Below, in pieces: positions 6,163 through 13,961 of a DNA stretch of 43,514 nucleotides. The number at the start of each line of letters is the position of its first letter. Position 1 is the stretch's first letter. The stretch is from IMG/VR virus record IMGVR_UViG_3300008267_000168, positions 1 through 43,514 of that record; one strand, written 5' to 3'. The position numbers were made by a program, and so were the translations under genes. The notes under the pieces were generated by a model. The model was not told the origin of the DNA and searched no databases. It saw nothing but the letters and a program-made list of their open reading frames with translations. The DNA comes from a virus.

Positions 6163-6500
6163 ACCGCGCAGAGTTCAAAGCAATCAGCCACGAATACCGC
6201 GAGCTGAACTTCAAGGCACGTAGCAGCAGCCATATATGCACGGCTCGTAATTGCTCATGCCGCGATTCGCATTTGTATCGCCATACCGGATGGCAGTGGC
6301 GCATTGCTCAGCAGCACGGCGAAGGCATGGCGACACGCATTGCAAGAATGTTCGATTGGCGCTATCGCAACCCTGCACCAACGATCAGCACAATCCTCTC
6401 CAATGCTTTGAACGATTTACGTATGCGCAAAGCAAGACGTGCGGCGGTGAAAGCTGCGTCCGCCCGTTGCGACGAACTGTTTAGGAGTGAAGCGGCATGA
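6159..6500 (+). CDS. hypothetical protein (113 aa), Arg-rich
   Basis: A 113-residue basic protein with a Cys/His cluster, CTARNCSCRDSHLYRHTG (about 27-44), which could bind metal. The C-terminal half is helical and Arg/Ala-rich (RMRKARRAAVKAASAR). DNA or RNA binding is possible. Coupled by ATGA to both neighbours. Confidence 0.6.
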   Translation: MNRAEFKAISHEYRELNFKARSSSHICTARNCSCRDSHLYRHTGWQWRIAQQHGEGMATRIARMFDWRYRNPAPTISTILSNALNDLRMRKARRAAVKAASARCDELFRSEAA

Positions 6501-6826
6501 GCAACTTCACGAAGGGGCCTTGGTTTTTCAAACCAAGTAAATATCAGTCTGGCACACACATTGTTCAGGCAGGAATGCCATCGAATCGTGTTTTAGCATC
6601 GTTCGGAGAGGATGGCGAGGTTGATGACGAGGATTACGCCAATGCCCACCTAATACACGCCGCGCCTGATCTTTATGAGGCTTTGGAGGCGATGCTGAAT
6701 TGGGCTGGCGAAATTGCTGGGGATAACTGTGACACCGAAGCGGCAAAGATTGAAATGTTTGCGGTAGAAAAAGCCCGCTCCGCACTCGCCAAGGCAAAGG
6801 GAGAGACGAATGACTCCCGAAAGTGA
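6497..6826 (+). CDS. conserved phage early protein (HLI.AAPDLYEAL family, 109 aa)
   Basis: The protein has 109 residues. It contains KGPWFFKP near the N-terminus and DYANAHLIHAAPDLYEALEA (about 45-64), the recognisable signature of a widespread phage protein family of unknown function. It overlaps the next short gene by 17 bp. Confidence 0.7.
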   Translation: MSNFTKGPWFFKPSKYQSGTHIVQAGMPSNRVLASFGEDGEVDDEDYANAHLIHAAPDLYEALEAMLNWAGEIAGDNCDTEAAKIEMFAVEKARSALAKAKGETNDSRK

Positions 6827-6950
6827 AATTGATCGAGTGTTCGTCATGTACGGCGTGAATATCACGCTAGACGAGGCCAAGAAACTGTATCCGGCCAAGC
6901 CAATCGACCCCACCAAACCCGCGCCAGTAGAGAAGGATGACGAGAAATGA
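6810..6950 (+). CDS. small hypothetical protein (46 aa)
   Basis: ATG at 6810, preceded by GGGAGA, and TGA at 6948. The product starts MTPESEIDRVFVMYGVNITL and ends in an acidic tail (APVEKDDEK). It overlaps both neighbours, matching operon style. Unknown role. Confidence 0.5.
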   Translation: MTPESEIDRVFVMYGVNITLDEAKKLYPAKPIDPTKPAPVEKDDEK

Positions 6951-7126
6951 ATCGCACAATGAAAATTGCAATGCTCGCTGGATTAGCGGCAGGTTTTGGC
7001 GATGTCGGCTACTTGATGCCTGCTGTTATGTCAGCGCCCCCGCGCACTAACCGCCCATCAGGTGCTGCACGCATTAAGCGTCAAGCAAAGCGCCTGCACA
7101 ACATTCGCAAGAGATTGCCGAAATGA
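6947..7126 (+). CDS. small basic hypothetical protein (59 aa)
   Basis: ATGA overlap with the previous gene. A hydrophobic N-terminus (MKIAMLAGLAAGFGDVG) is followed by a strongly basic tail (RIKRQAKRLHNIRKRLPK). The first part could be a membrane helix or signal and the tail could bind nucleic acid. No family recognised. Confidence 0.5.
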   Translation: MNRTMKIAMLAGLAAGFGDVGYLMPAVMSAPPRTNRPSGAARIKRQAKRLHNIRKRLPK

Positions 7127-7251
7127 CCGCCTTCAACTTCCTATTTCGCGACCCGCGTGATCCGTGGCAATCGCGAGTCCTGTACGCAATATCAATCGCC
7201 TATCTGTCATGGATAGCCCTAGGCGCGTTGGCTCAAATTGGAGGGGTGTGA
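7123..7251 (+). CDS. small single-helix membrane protein (42 aa)
   Basis: ATGA overlap at the start and TGATG at the end. Residues 19-39 (VLYAISIAYLSWIALGALAQ) make one membrane helix after a short polar N-terminus with RDPRDPW. Its coding end contains GGAGGGG, the ribosome site of the next gene. Confidence 0.5.
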   Translation: MTAFNFLFRDPRDPWQSRVLYAISIAYLSWIALGALAQIGGV

Positions 7252-7550
7252 TGGATGTGATTAATACGATGGCTATCGCTGGCCGCGCAATGATGCACGG
7301 CAACGCTACATTTGACGAAATTCATAACCTGGCATTGGCGCAGCTAGATGTGCATGAACTTGTGACCGCTGCTAAGGGAGTAATTGCGACTTCCGATTTA
7401 GGAAGTGTGCCTAAAAAATGGGCAGCAGAAGAACGTTTGAAAGACGCACTAAAACCCTTCGGCCCGCAGGAAGCACCCGCCGCCACCCCATCGGCGCACA
7501 CGGATGGTGTGCTGATGGCTCCTAATTCTTTTACGGGGGATGGGTCGTGA
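7251..7550 (+). CDS. hypothetical protein (99 aa)
   Basis: The start is the ATG at 7251, preceded by GGAGGGGTGTG; a longer in-frame extension upstream would overlap the previous gene entirely. The product is helical in its first 75 residues (MDVINTMAIAGRAMM), then Pro/Ala-rich. Its pattern is like unnamed early proteins of other phages. No function assigned. Confidence 0.6.
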   Translation: MDVINTMAIAGRAMMHGNATFDEIHNLALAQLDVHELVTAAKGVIATSDLGSVPKKWAAEERLKDALKPFGPQEAPAATPSAHTDGVLMAPNSFTGDGS

Positions 7551-7804
7551 GTGAATGGAAGCGCGATAACGGAAAGTATGTGCATTCCAATGACTTATTT
7601 ATCGGGAAGTGGAAAGCTTGCTCTGTTTATTACGATGGCGGAGTAAGCAAAGGGCAGGAAAATAAATATGCAGTTGGTTGCGGCCTTCCCGGTCTAAAAG
7701 ATAGGCACGGACATTTTATGACCGAGGTTGATGCAATGGTCAAGGCTGAATCCCTGCTTGCGTATTGGCTTAGAAATGCAAATTTAGAGGAAACGAAACA
7801 ATGA
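7547..7804 (+). CDS. hypothetical protein (85 aa), GTG start
   Basis: Starts with GTG at 7547, overlapping the preceding TGA (GTGA). The product begins MSEWKRDNGKYVHSNDLF and has GKWKACSVYYDGG, an antiparallel-strand pattern, then a C-terminal helix. Similar small proteins occur beside phage annealases. Function unknown. Confidence 0.6.
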   Translation: MSEWKRDNGKYVHSNDLFIGKWKACSVYYDGGVSKGQENKYAVGCGLPGLKDRHGHFMTEVDAMVKAESLLAYWLRNANLEETKQ

Positions 7805-7983
7805 ACTTTGACGCAATCGTAAACCCCATTGATGAGGGCGCATTCAAGCTGCTTAGCGACAATCGCGACTTCTACATTCAGCAATCAGCCAATACGCGTA
7901 ACGGCGTGATACCGGCGATTAACCAGTATGAAATTGATGAAACTTTGGACGGCAGATACGCAACAACGGAGAGTTACACATGA
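7801..7983 (+). CDS. hypothetical protein (60 aa) upstream of recT
   Basis: A 60-residue protein coupled by ATGA to the annealase gene. It starts [20 protein letters not shown]. No family recognised; perhaps a recombination accessory because of its position. Confidence 0.55.
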   Translation: MNFDAIVNPIDEGAFKLLSDNRDFYIQQSANTRNGVIPAINQYEIDETLDGRYATTESYT

Positions 7984-8840
7984 GTGCATTAACCACTATT
8001 ACCGAAATCAGCGAAGATCAAGTCGATCTGATTAAACGAACCATTGCCAAGGGTGCGACAAATGATGAATTGGCCATGTTTGTGCAGCAATGCAAGCGCA
8101 CAGGTCTTGACCCGTTCGCACGTCAAATCTATGCAGTTAAACGCTGGGATTCCAAAGAGCGCCGCGAGGTTATGGCAATCCAGGTGTCCATTGATGGCTT
8201 TCGATTGATTGCTGAGCGCAGCGGACACTATGCGGGTCAGCTTGGCCCATGGTGGACGGCAGACGGAAAGACATGGGTTGACGTATGGCTTGAAAAGACA
8301 CCGCCTGCTGCGGCTCGCATTGGCGTCATGCGTAACGACTTCAAAGAGCCTTTGTATGCCGTAGCGAAATTTGAAAGCTACAAGCAGACAAACAAGGAAG
8401 GCAGCTTGTCGAGTCTTTGGGCAAAGATGCCGGAATTGATGATTGCAAAAGTAGCAGAAGCTTTGGCACTTCGCCGCGCCTTCCCTGCTGAATTGTCTGG
8501 CCTCTATACCAGCGATGAAATGGCACAGGCGAGCGTTGCAAGTGATACGGAAGTCACCGTTACCGTTGTGGAGTCGGAGCCATTAAAGCAGCTAGGAAGG
8601 CCAACGGATGGGGCGTGGGAGGCAATGGACGCAGATCAGCAAATAGGGCTACAAAAGATAGCCTACAAGATAAAGGAATTTTTTGAAGCGGAAGACCCAA
8701 TTGGCGGTTTTGAGTATTACGTAAAACAGGAATTAGATAGCGATGAAAAGGCGGCCTTGTGGACTCGCCTTGAGTCAAAAATTCGCACCTCGCTAACCAA
8801 AGAACACAACAAGCGCAAAGCTACGGAGCAAGCAGCATGA
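7980..8840 (+). CDS. bet: RecT/Bet single-strand annealing protein
   Basis: A 286-residue member of the RecT/Bet annealase superfamily. The hallmarks are [19 protein letters not shown] (about 41-60), [18 protein letters not shown] (about 73-90) and the C-terminal [19 protein letters not shown] (about 155-173). It anneals complementary single strands during phage recombination and replication. No lambda-type exonuclease lies next to it, so it may use a host nuclease or one of the small nucleases in the opposite early operon. The acidic C-terminal region (about 180-286) may interact with SSB, which is the next gene (4 bp overlap). Confidence 0.9.
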   Translation: MSALTTITEISEDQVDLIKRTIAKGATNDELAMFVQQCKRTGLDPFARQIYAVKRWDSKERREVMAIQVSIDGFRLIAERSGHYAGQLGPWWTADGKTWVDVWLEKTPPAAARIGVMRNDFKEPLYAVAKFESYKQTNKEGSLSSLWAKMPELMIAKVAEALALRRAFPAELSGLYTSDEMAQASVASDTEVTVTVVESEPLKQLGRPTDGAWEAMDADQQIGLQKIAYKIKEFFEAEDPIGGFEYYVKQELDSDEKAALWTRLESKIRTSLTKEHNKRKATEQAA

Positions 8841-9271
8841 ATGGCATTAACAAAGTGATTCTGGTCGGCACACTTGGCGCTGACCCAATTTTGAAATTCT
8901 CCCAATCTGGCACTGGCATGTGTTCTATCAGTGTCGCCACGTCTGAAAAGTGGAAAGACAAAACAAGCGGTGAGCAACAGGAGCGCACCGAATGGCATCG
9001 CGTCAAATTCTTTGGCCGCTTGGCTGAGATTGCAGGCGAGTATCTTAAGAAGGGTTCGCAGGTTTACATCGAAGGAAAATTGCGTACCGATAAATACACA
9101 GACAAGGCAGGCGTGGAGAAGTATTCGACAGACATTATTGCTGACGAAATGCAGATGCTAGGCGGTAAGGGTGAATCAGCGCCACGACAGGACAAGCCAC
9201 AAGGCGGCGGCGGTTCTACTCCACCAAGTCGGAATGATGACCCGTTCCCAGAAGATGACACTCCGTTCTAA
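8837..9271 (+). CDS. ssb: single-stranded DNA-binding protein
   Basis: A 144-residue SSB. The OB fold is intact: [13 protein letters not shown], then [20 protein letters not shown], and [18 protein letters not shown] Gly/Pro-rich linker leads to the acidic tip DDTPF, which in bacterial SSBs recruits repair proteins. It protects single strands during annealing and replication. Its 4 bp overlap with the annealase gene supports co-expression. Confidence 0.95.
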   Translation: MNGINKVILVGTLGADPILKFSQSGTGMCSISVATSEKWKDKTSGEQQERTEWHRVKFFGRLAEIAGEYLKKGSQVYIEGKLRTDKYTDKAGVEKYSTDIIADEMQMLGGKGESAPRQDKPQGGGGSTPPSRNDDPFPEDDTPF

Positions 9272-9279
9272 CCCACCCC

Positions 9280-9293
9280 GGCCAAGGATGGCC
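9280..9293 (+). other. short hairpin between ssb and the tRNA-like gene
   Basis: GGCCA-AGGA-TGGCC is a perfect 5-bp stem followed by ACTATTT. It could slow transcription, protect the ssb mRNA end or mark a processing site for the RNA that follows. It has no long T-run, so it is not a convincing terminator. Confidence 0.35.
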
Positions 9294-9303
9294 ACTATTT
9301 CAT

Positions 9304-9380
9304 GGTGCGGTGTAGTTCAGTCGGTAGAACACATCTAACCAGATGGTGTCGCAAGTTCGATTCTTGCCACCGCACCACCA
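9304..9380 (+). tRNA. tRNA-like gene with abnormal anticodon loop
   Basis: The parts are: acceptor GGTGCGGTG (9304-9312) pairing with CACCGCACC (9368-9376), which is 9 bp instead of 7; TA linker; D arm GTTC/GAAC with the loop AGTCGGTA; anticodon stem CATCT/AGATG (9332-9336, 9341-9345) with only AACC in the loop; variable loop GTGTC; T arm GCAAG/CTTGC with loop TTCGATT; discriminator A and encoded CCA (9378-9380). Total 77 nt. Everything is tRNA-like except the anticodon arm, 14 nt instead of 17, so no anticodon can be read reliably. It may be a defective tRNA, a three-base deletion, or a non-decoding tRNA mimic. Confidence 0.65.
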
Positions 9381-9402
9381 CAAAACAATACGAGGAATGT
9401 TT

Positions 9403-9678
9403 ATGAAAATCGGAAACTTTGAAATTACCGCCGATAAGTACAACTTCATTCTTACGGAGACGTACCAGGGAAAGGACAAGGCAGGCAATCCAAAAACTCA
9501 GGTTAGCGAGCAACGGTATTACGGACGGCTTGAGGATGCGCTGGATGCGATTGTTCAAAAGGGAGCTATGGAAGCCGTATTGGATGCCGATCAATTCTGT
9601 GAAGTCATGGCCACAGTTTCTGACACGATAACGGCAGCACTGCGCGAACAAAACATCCCAACACGCAAAGCAGCCTAA
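9403..9678 (+). CDS. hypothetical protein (91 aa)
   Basis: The start is the ATG at 9403, six bases after GAGGA; the frame extends upstream into the tRNA-like gene but that part is not coding. The product (MKIGNFEITADKYNFILTE) has paired strands and then QRYYGRLEDALDAIVQKG. This pattern resembles small phage proteins of unknown role that follow recombination genes. Confidence 0.65.
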   Translation: MKIGNFEITADKYNFILTETYQGKDKAGNPKTQVSEQRYYGRLEDALDAIVQKGAMEAVLDADQFCEVMATVSDTITAALREQNIPTRKAA

Positions 9679-9699
9679 CCGCACCCTATCGAGGTTTAT

Positions 9700-9921
9700 A
9701 TGAGTGATTCAATTAGACGTGAAGATGTTGTTTTAAAGGTTGGTGATGGCGTTGTCCTGCGTGATGGCGACAAAAAGGAAATTGTGACTTTTGACAATCA
9801 TCCTAGGTATCCATATTGGACAGAAACCGGATGCTACACAGAAACCGGAATTTATGAAAAAGACTGGCACCAATCGCCCTTCGACATCGTGGCCATCAAC
9901 GGCCAGCCAATCACCGACTAA
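9700..9921 (+). CDS. hypothetical protein (73 aa)
   Basis: A 73-residue protein beginning MSDSIRREDVVLKVGDGVVL, followed by a repeated TETGCYTETGIYEKD stretch. Likely all-beta. A GAGG ribosome site lies just upstream (9690s). No family recognised. Confidence 0.6.
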   Translation: MSDSIRREDVVLKVGDGVVLRDGDKKEIVTFDNHPRYPYWTETGCYTETGIYEKDWHQSPFDIVAINGQPITD

Positions 9922-9930
9922 GGACACCCC

Positions 9931-10440
9931 ATGAAAAAGCACGAGATAGTAGAGCTGCTTGAGCTTACGCAGGACAGGATAAAGGAGGTTATGCATTATG
10001 ACCCCGAAACCGGCGAATTTTCATGGCTAAAGTCATCCGGCACCATGAAAAAAGGAAGCCGTGCTGGAGCAGATCACCACGAAGGATATAGAAAAATAAA
10101 ACTCAATAGAATCACTTACCAAGCCCATCGACTTGCTTGGCTTTATGTTCATGGTTGCTGGCCAAGAGAGCATGTAGATCACATAAACGGAGATAAAGGC
10201 GATAACCGAATTTGCAATTTACGTGAAGCTACGATGGCACAGAATAAACAAAACAGTCACAGGCCAAACTCAAACAATAAAATCGGCCTTCTTGGAGTCA
10301 GTAAGTCAGGTGAAAGATTTCACGCGAAAATTACAAAGTTCGCCAAGTGTATCCACATAGGCTCTTTTGATACCGCCGAACAAGCGCATGAAGCATATCT
10401 CTCTGCAAAGCGGCAAATGCATCCTTTTGGAGTTTTGTAA
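9931..10440 (+). CDS. HNH homing-type endonuclease with AP2-like C-terminus
   Basis: The protein has 169 residues. The N-terminal FSWLKSSGTMKKGSRAG, then the HNH core YQAHRLAWLYVHGCWPREHV with DHINGDKGDNRICNLREAT (about 65-103) are typical of the HNH_3 homing endonuclease group. The C-terminal GLLGVSKSGERFHAKITK and IGSFDTAEQAHEAY is an AP2-like DNA-binding domain. Such genes are selfish elements that cut an allele lacking them. It is a free-standing ORF: the flanking genes are intact, so it probably inserted between genes. Its TAATG overlap with the next gene shows it has been integrated into the operon. Confidence 0.9.
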   Translation: MKKHEIVELLELTQDRIKEVMHYDPETGEFSWLKSSGTMKKGSRAGADHHEGYRKIKLNRITYQAHRLAWLYVHGCWPREHVDHINGDKGDNRICNLREATMAQNKQNSHRPNSNNKIGLLGVSKSGERFHAKITKFAKCIHIGSFDTAEQAHEAYLSAKRQMHPFGVL

Positions 10441-10790
10441 TGAATGCAATCAGTGAAGTAGCCAAGGAAATGCTGGAATTTGATGCTCTCGGTCTTGGGC
10501 CAGAATCAATTCACGCCAGATTGCAATCATGGGCGAACCGCCTGCAATCGGAGGCTTGGCAGTGGTTGCCGATGGCCGATGCTCCAAAAGACGAGGAAAT
10601 TTTAGTTTGTTACTGTGGTGAAAAAACATCATACGCAGCGCAATGGCGAGACGGGAAAGAAAACTATTGGGAACTTGAAGGGTTTTATTTCAGTTATGAC
10701 GACCCACTTACATCGAAACCAATTACCCCTGACGCATGGCGGCGTTTTCCCGCAGCCATCCCCACCCAACCAAGGAAGCGCGATGAATAA
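10440..10790 (+). CDS. DUF551-containing phage protein
   Basis: The protein has 116 residues. The block WQWLPMADAPKDEEILVCYC with later PDAWRRFPAAIP is the DUF551 signature found in many phage early regions. The N-terminal helix (about 1-38) is variable. Function unknown. It overlaps the homing endonuclease gene by one base. Confidence 0.75.
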   Translation: MNAISEVAKEMLEFDALGLGPESIHARLQSWANRLQSEAWQWLPMADAPKDEEILVCYCGEKTSYAAQWRDGKENYWELEGFYFSYDDPLTSKPITPDAWRRFPAAIPTQPRKRDE

Positions 10791-11169
10791 TAATAGAGCA
10801 ATAGAAATAATTCGTGAATTGTTAGGCAGCTATGAAAACTGTGCCGAGTACATGGGCGAGGGATGCTTGGGCACTGATGAGGGTTTGGTAAAAAGTGTTC
10901 ATCATGCAATTGAGTTTCTAAGCGGCAAGCATCAACCAATCTCCCTACTCTCTGGCAACGATGCGCCCGAGGGGTGGCAACTTGTGCCGATTGAGCCAAC
11001 GTGGGATATGCGCAACGAAGGACGCGAATTTCTGATTGACGGCATAGAAAAAGAGCCTGAAAAACTCGCCTACTTTCTTTGGAAAACAATGGTAGCGGCA
11101 TCGCCAAAAGAGTTGGAAAAACGAGACACCGAAATAGACCAAGCCATAGCCGCGAGGGATGGGACGTGA
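10783..11169 (+). CDS. hypothetical phage early protein (128 aa)
   Basis: The start is the ATG at 10783 (MNNNRAIEIIRELLG), after GGAAGCG; longer frames would sit inside the previous gene. It contains APEGWQLVPIEPTWDMRNEG (about 65-84), a short motif shared by many phage early proteins of no known role. The C-terminus is helical and charged. GTGA overlap with the next gene. Confidence 0.65.
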   Translation: MNNNRAIEIIRELLGSYENCAEYMGEGCLGTDEGLVKSVHHAIEFLSGKHQPISLLSGNDAPEGWQLVPIEPTWDMRNEGREFLIDGIEKEPEKLAYFLWKTMVAASPKELEKRDTEIDQAIAARDGT

Positions 11170-11351
11170 GCAATCAAGAACGTGACGCACTGCAAGCCAA
11201 AATGTACCGATGGCTTCGCAATCGTGCATGGGGCTGTGATATCCCGCACGGGTTCCCGCGTGTAGTTGAGGACGGAGTAATTCTTGCCGAATCCGCCCTA
11301 GATCAAGCAATGATTAAAGCCATGAAGTATCGTTTTAGGAAGAAAAAATGA
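11166..11351 (+). CDS. hypothetical protein (61 aa), GTG start
   Basis: GTG at 11166 overlaps the preceding TGA. The product (SNQERDALQAKMYRWLRNRA) is basic at both ends and finishes RFRKKK. It resembles small phage proteins with a W-L-R-N pattern. Function unknown. Confidence 0.55.
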   Translation: MSNQERDALQAKMYRWLRNRAWGCDIPHGFPRVVEDGVILAESALDQAMIKAMKYRFRKKK

Positions 11352-11581
11352 ACTACATGACGCAAAAAATTATTGCCCTTATTGACCGCGATAAATACCC
11401 AACGGATACGCATTGCATGGAATGCGGAAGTCGCGATGGTCATACAGAAGAGCTTTATACGGGCGCTACGGATACCGAGCTGCACTCTGGTTGGGAGGTT
11501 TGGTTTTGTTGCCATCCTTGCCGCGATGCCGACAAACCATGCGAAACGTTTTTTCCAATTTTGCTAAAGGAACCCACATGA
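11348..11581 (+). CDS. small zinc-ribbon-like protein (77 aa)
   Basis: A 77-residue protein with CMECGSRDGH (about 23-32) and FCCHPCRDADKPCE (about 53-66), two Cys pairs separated by about 30 residues. The spacing fits a treble-clef or zinc-ribbon site. It could bind nucleic acid. Coupled by ATGA to both neighbours. Confidence 0.6.
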   Translation: MNYMTQKIIALIDRDKYPTDTHCMECGSRDGHTEELYTGATDTELHSGWEVWFCCHPCRDADKPCETFFPILLKEPT

Positions 11582-12051
11582 CCGCACCTACCAGTGAATG
11601 CAGAGAGGCGTTTGAGAAGTGGTGGATTGACGAATCTAAATTTCCGGGAGGCATAGGCCAGTATGAAGATGGCGAATACGTTAATTACAATTCTCGTATT
11701 GCTTGGTCAGCATACCAAGCAGCCTGGAACCAGCGAGCTGCGGGGGCGGAGGGGGTGGCTGTGGCTTACAGGTATGAATACATGGAGGATTTTGATAGGC
11801 AGGTCGATTTTTCAGAAGGGCCGTATCTTGATTCATGGGTTTTAGCCAAGTCGGCCAAGGTTACGCGACTGTTCGACGCCCCGCCTGATGCTGTTGTGAC
11901 GGATGATTTTGGTGCGCTGTTACTTTCACGAGCGCACATGGAGGCAGCCATCGCACAACAAGTCGGGAAGTATGTGAAATTATCAGAAAAATCGGCGAAC
12001 GATATTCTAGCCACCATCAACGCCGCACTCAAGGAGAGTAAGCATGGATAA
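11578..12051 (+). CDS. conserved phage early protein (157 aa)
   Basis: The start is the ATG at 11578 (MTAPTSECREAFEKWW), overlapping the previous stop. It has AFEKWWIDESKFP and later WSAYQAAWNQRAAGAEG, the pattern of a widespread phage family (F..W........W..AW..R). Role unknown. The C-terminal region is a long helix ending in NDILATINAALKESKHG. Confidence 0.65.
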   Translation: MTAPTSECREAFEKWWIDESKFPGGIGQYEDGEYVNYNSRIAWSAYQAAWNQRAAGAEGVAVAYRYEYMEDFDRQVDFSEGPYLDSWVLAKSAKVTRLFDAPPDAVVTDDFGALLLSRAHMEAAIAQQVGKYVKLSEKSANDILATINAALKESKHG

Positions 12052-12460
12052 GTTCGAGTTGGAGACACAAATAAAGCGACACCAAGCTAACATCATGCAC
12101 GGGCAATCAATTGTTGACTCAAACAAGGGGCCGCTTGAATCATTAAAAGCACAGTTGGCAGAGCTTGAGGCAGAGAGCGCGAAGCCGAGGGAGTTTGAAG
12201 TTGCAATCGACAAATACGGCTCAATTCATGGCGTCATAAAGCCCAAGTCTGAACTGCTAACCATTGGCGATGGCACGTCACCGACATTCACCGTCCGCGA
12301 AGTGAAGCCGCTTGTGATTACGCGGGAGATGGCGGGGAAATATTCCGACAAAGTAAGCGCAACTCTTTGTGGCGGAGGGTATTACGCCAACCCTTTTGCC
12401 GTATGCGGATATTTAAAGATATTTGGCATCGACGCAATCCCAGAGCCGGAGAAGGCGTGA
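12044..12460 (+). CDS. hypothetical protein with coiled-coil start (138 aa)
   Basis: A helical N-terminus (MDKFELETQIKRHQANIM, to about residue 48) probably forms a coiled coil. A beta-rich part follows (EFEVAIDKYGSIHGVIKP, then FTVREVKPLVITREMAG). No family recognised. Overlaps the upstream gene by 8 bp. Confidence 0.6.
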   Translation: MDKFELETQIKRHQANIMHGQSIVDSNKGPLESLKAQLAELEAESAKPREFEVAIDKYGSIHGVIKPKSELLTIGDGTSPTFTVREVKPLVITREMAGKYSDKVSATLCGGGYYANPFAVCGYLKIFGIDAIPEPEKA

Positions 12461-12786
12461 TGCTTTACGCAATAATTGGGATTATCGCTACCTTGTCGTT
12501 TTTCTCATTCATCGCCTATTCGCTGGGGTATTCAGCGGGTAAATCAGATTCACAACTTAGCGATGGCATTACGAGATATTTGAGAAATAATGACGGAAAA
12601 GATTTAGCCAGACTGAGCCGCGAAAACACAACGCTTCGTTCAGTTAATTATGAGCTTCTTGGAAGATGGGTAGCGCCGAACATGCGCGAACAGGCTGAAA
12701 AGCAAATGAGGGATTATTACGACAAGAAAGAAATGAATTTGTATGGCGGCGAACACAAGCCAAAGGACGGCGGCAATGGCGGGTGA
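12460..12786 (+). CDS. membrane-anchored hypothetical protein (108 aa)
   Basis: The start is the ATG at 12460 (MLYAIIGIIATLSFFSF), one base overlapping the preceding TGA. Residues 1-25 form an N-terminal membrane helix, followed by a charged helical cytoplasmic-type tail (LARLSRENTTLRSVNYELLG). Unknown role; it might be an exclusion or lysis-timing accessory. Confidence 0.6.
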   Translation: MLYAIIGIIATLSFFSFIAYSLGYSAGKSDSQLSDGITRYLRNNDGKDLARLSRENTTLRSVNYELLGRWVAPNMREQAEKQMRDYYDKKEMNLYGGEHKPKDGGNGG

Positions 12787-12994
12787 TCGGTGGTTAAACG
12801 CCGACGAATGCGCCGATTATTTTGGCCTAAGGCGGACCAAGAAGGGCGAGCCCAACCGTCGCGGATTTCTTGAGCGCATTTCTTGTCGCCCAGACTTTCC
12901 GAAACCCCTCGTGATCGGCAATGAAAAAGTGTGGAAATTTTCCGAGGTGGAAGAGTGCGCGCTCGAATGGCGCCGTGTCAGCCAAGCCGCTTAG
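12776..12994 (+). CDS. excisionase-like HTH protein
   Basis: The start is the ATG at 12776 (MAGDRWLNADECADYFGLRR), within the end of the previous gene. The 72-residue protein has a MerR/AlpA-type winged HTH: LNADECADYFGL, then KPLVIGNEKVWKFSEVEECA. It is the last gene of the rightward operon and overlaps the convergent integrase by 17 bp. Family type, size and place fit a recombination directionality factor (Xis). A transcription role is also possible. Confidence 0.7.
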   Translation: MAGDRWLNADECADYFGLRRTKKGEPNRRGFLERISCRPDFPKPLVIGNEKVWKFSEVEECALEWRRVSQAA

Positions 12995-13949
12995 CCATGT
13001 CGGCAGCGGACTCGCGGTAATAGTGCATCAGGGATTTCAGGTCACGATGACCAATCACCTGGGCAAGTTGCAAAACGTCCAGCTTTTTCGATAGTCGCCA
13101 AATAGCTTCGCCACGCGAATCGTGAAACGTCAGGTTCTTTAAAGATGCTGGCCGATACTTGCGCCAGATCGCATCGCGAATCATATCGTTTAAATCGAAC
13201 ACAGAGCCGCCGCTACCGGCCAGCGCTCGCAATATATCGCACGCAACGGTAGACAGTGGCACCTCGCGCTTGTCGCCGTTCTTGGTGGCTTCCAGTGTCA
13301 CGTATCGGCTCGACAAGTGCACGTCACTCCATTGCAGCTTTACGATTTCGCTTGATCGCATGGCAGTTTCCAGGGCAAACAAGAATGCCAGGCCGACACG
13401 CTGCGTTATCGTCGCTGATTGATAGCCAGATCCAACACCAAACGCCAGCCTGATTTCTGCCACTTCGTCAGGCATGACACGACGCCGACGGGCAGGCGGG
13501 CTTGCCGGCCACTTCACTTCGGACATAGGGTTTTCACGAATCCAGCGGTATGGCGTCCTGCGAACATGCTCAAGCACAGATCGCATCAAATTCATTTCCC
13601 GGGCCGCAGTGCTTGGCTTGACGACTTTTACCCGGGCGTCACGCCACAGTGCAAAGTCATCGCATGAAAGGCCGGCAAGTTTTCGTTTTGCGATGGGTTC
13701 TTTTAAAAGCGAGGTAAGCCGGACCAGCTCCCATCGGACACCTTTGTGAGTGGGCGCGACTTCATTTTTGTACAAAATGACGGCATCAAGGAATGTTTTG
13801 TCCGGCAGCTTACGGCCAGACAGCTCGCCCTCGCGCTGCAATGCCCATTGCGATGCCTCTTGGCGCGTGGGGAGAACGGCGGAATCGCGCACGCCGTTAA
13901 TGTGTACCTGCACGCGCCATTTGTTTCCGTGTCTGTATATGCTCGCCAT
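12978..13949 (-). CDS. int: tyrosine integrase
   Basis: The protein has about 323 residues; the start is taken at the ATG at 13947-13949 (MASIYRHGNKWRVQVH), three codons inside a slightly longer frame. The N-terminal arm-binding region (about 1-60) precedes a core-binding domain (about 60-155). The catalytic domain shows TAMRSSEIVKLQW (first Arg), TKNGDKREVPLS (Lys strand), FHDSRGEAIWRL (His-x-x-Arg), VIGHRDLKS (second His) and MHYYRES (nucleophilic Tyr). All six active-site residues are visible. It recombines the attP region just upstream with a host attB. Expression opposes the early operon, so strong rightward transcription would give antisense RNA over its 3' end. Confidence 0.95.
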   Translation of the reverse strand: MASIYRHGNKWRVQVHINGVRDSAVLPTRQEASQWALQREGELSGRKLPDKTFLDAVILYKNEVAPTHKGVRWELVRLTSLLKEPIAKRKLAGLSCDDFALWRDARVKVVKPSTAAREMNLMRSVLEHVRRTPYRWIRENPMSEVKWPASPPARRRRVMPDEVAEIRLAFGVGSGYQSATITQRVGLAFLFALETAMRSSEIVKLQWSDVHLSSRYVTLEATKNGDKREVPLSTVACDILRALAGSGGSVFDLNDMIRDAIWRKYRPASLKNLTFHDSRGEAIWRLSKKLDVLQLAQVIGHRDLKSLMHYYRESAADMAKRLG

Positions 13950-13961
13950 AGCGGGCATTAT

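Noticed and set aside
9343-9402. An upstream extension of the gene at 9403 through the tRNA-like gene.
   Set aside because: The ribosome site GAGGA sits right before 9403 and the extended residues lie within a structured RNA.
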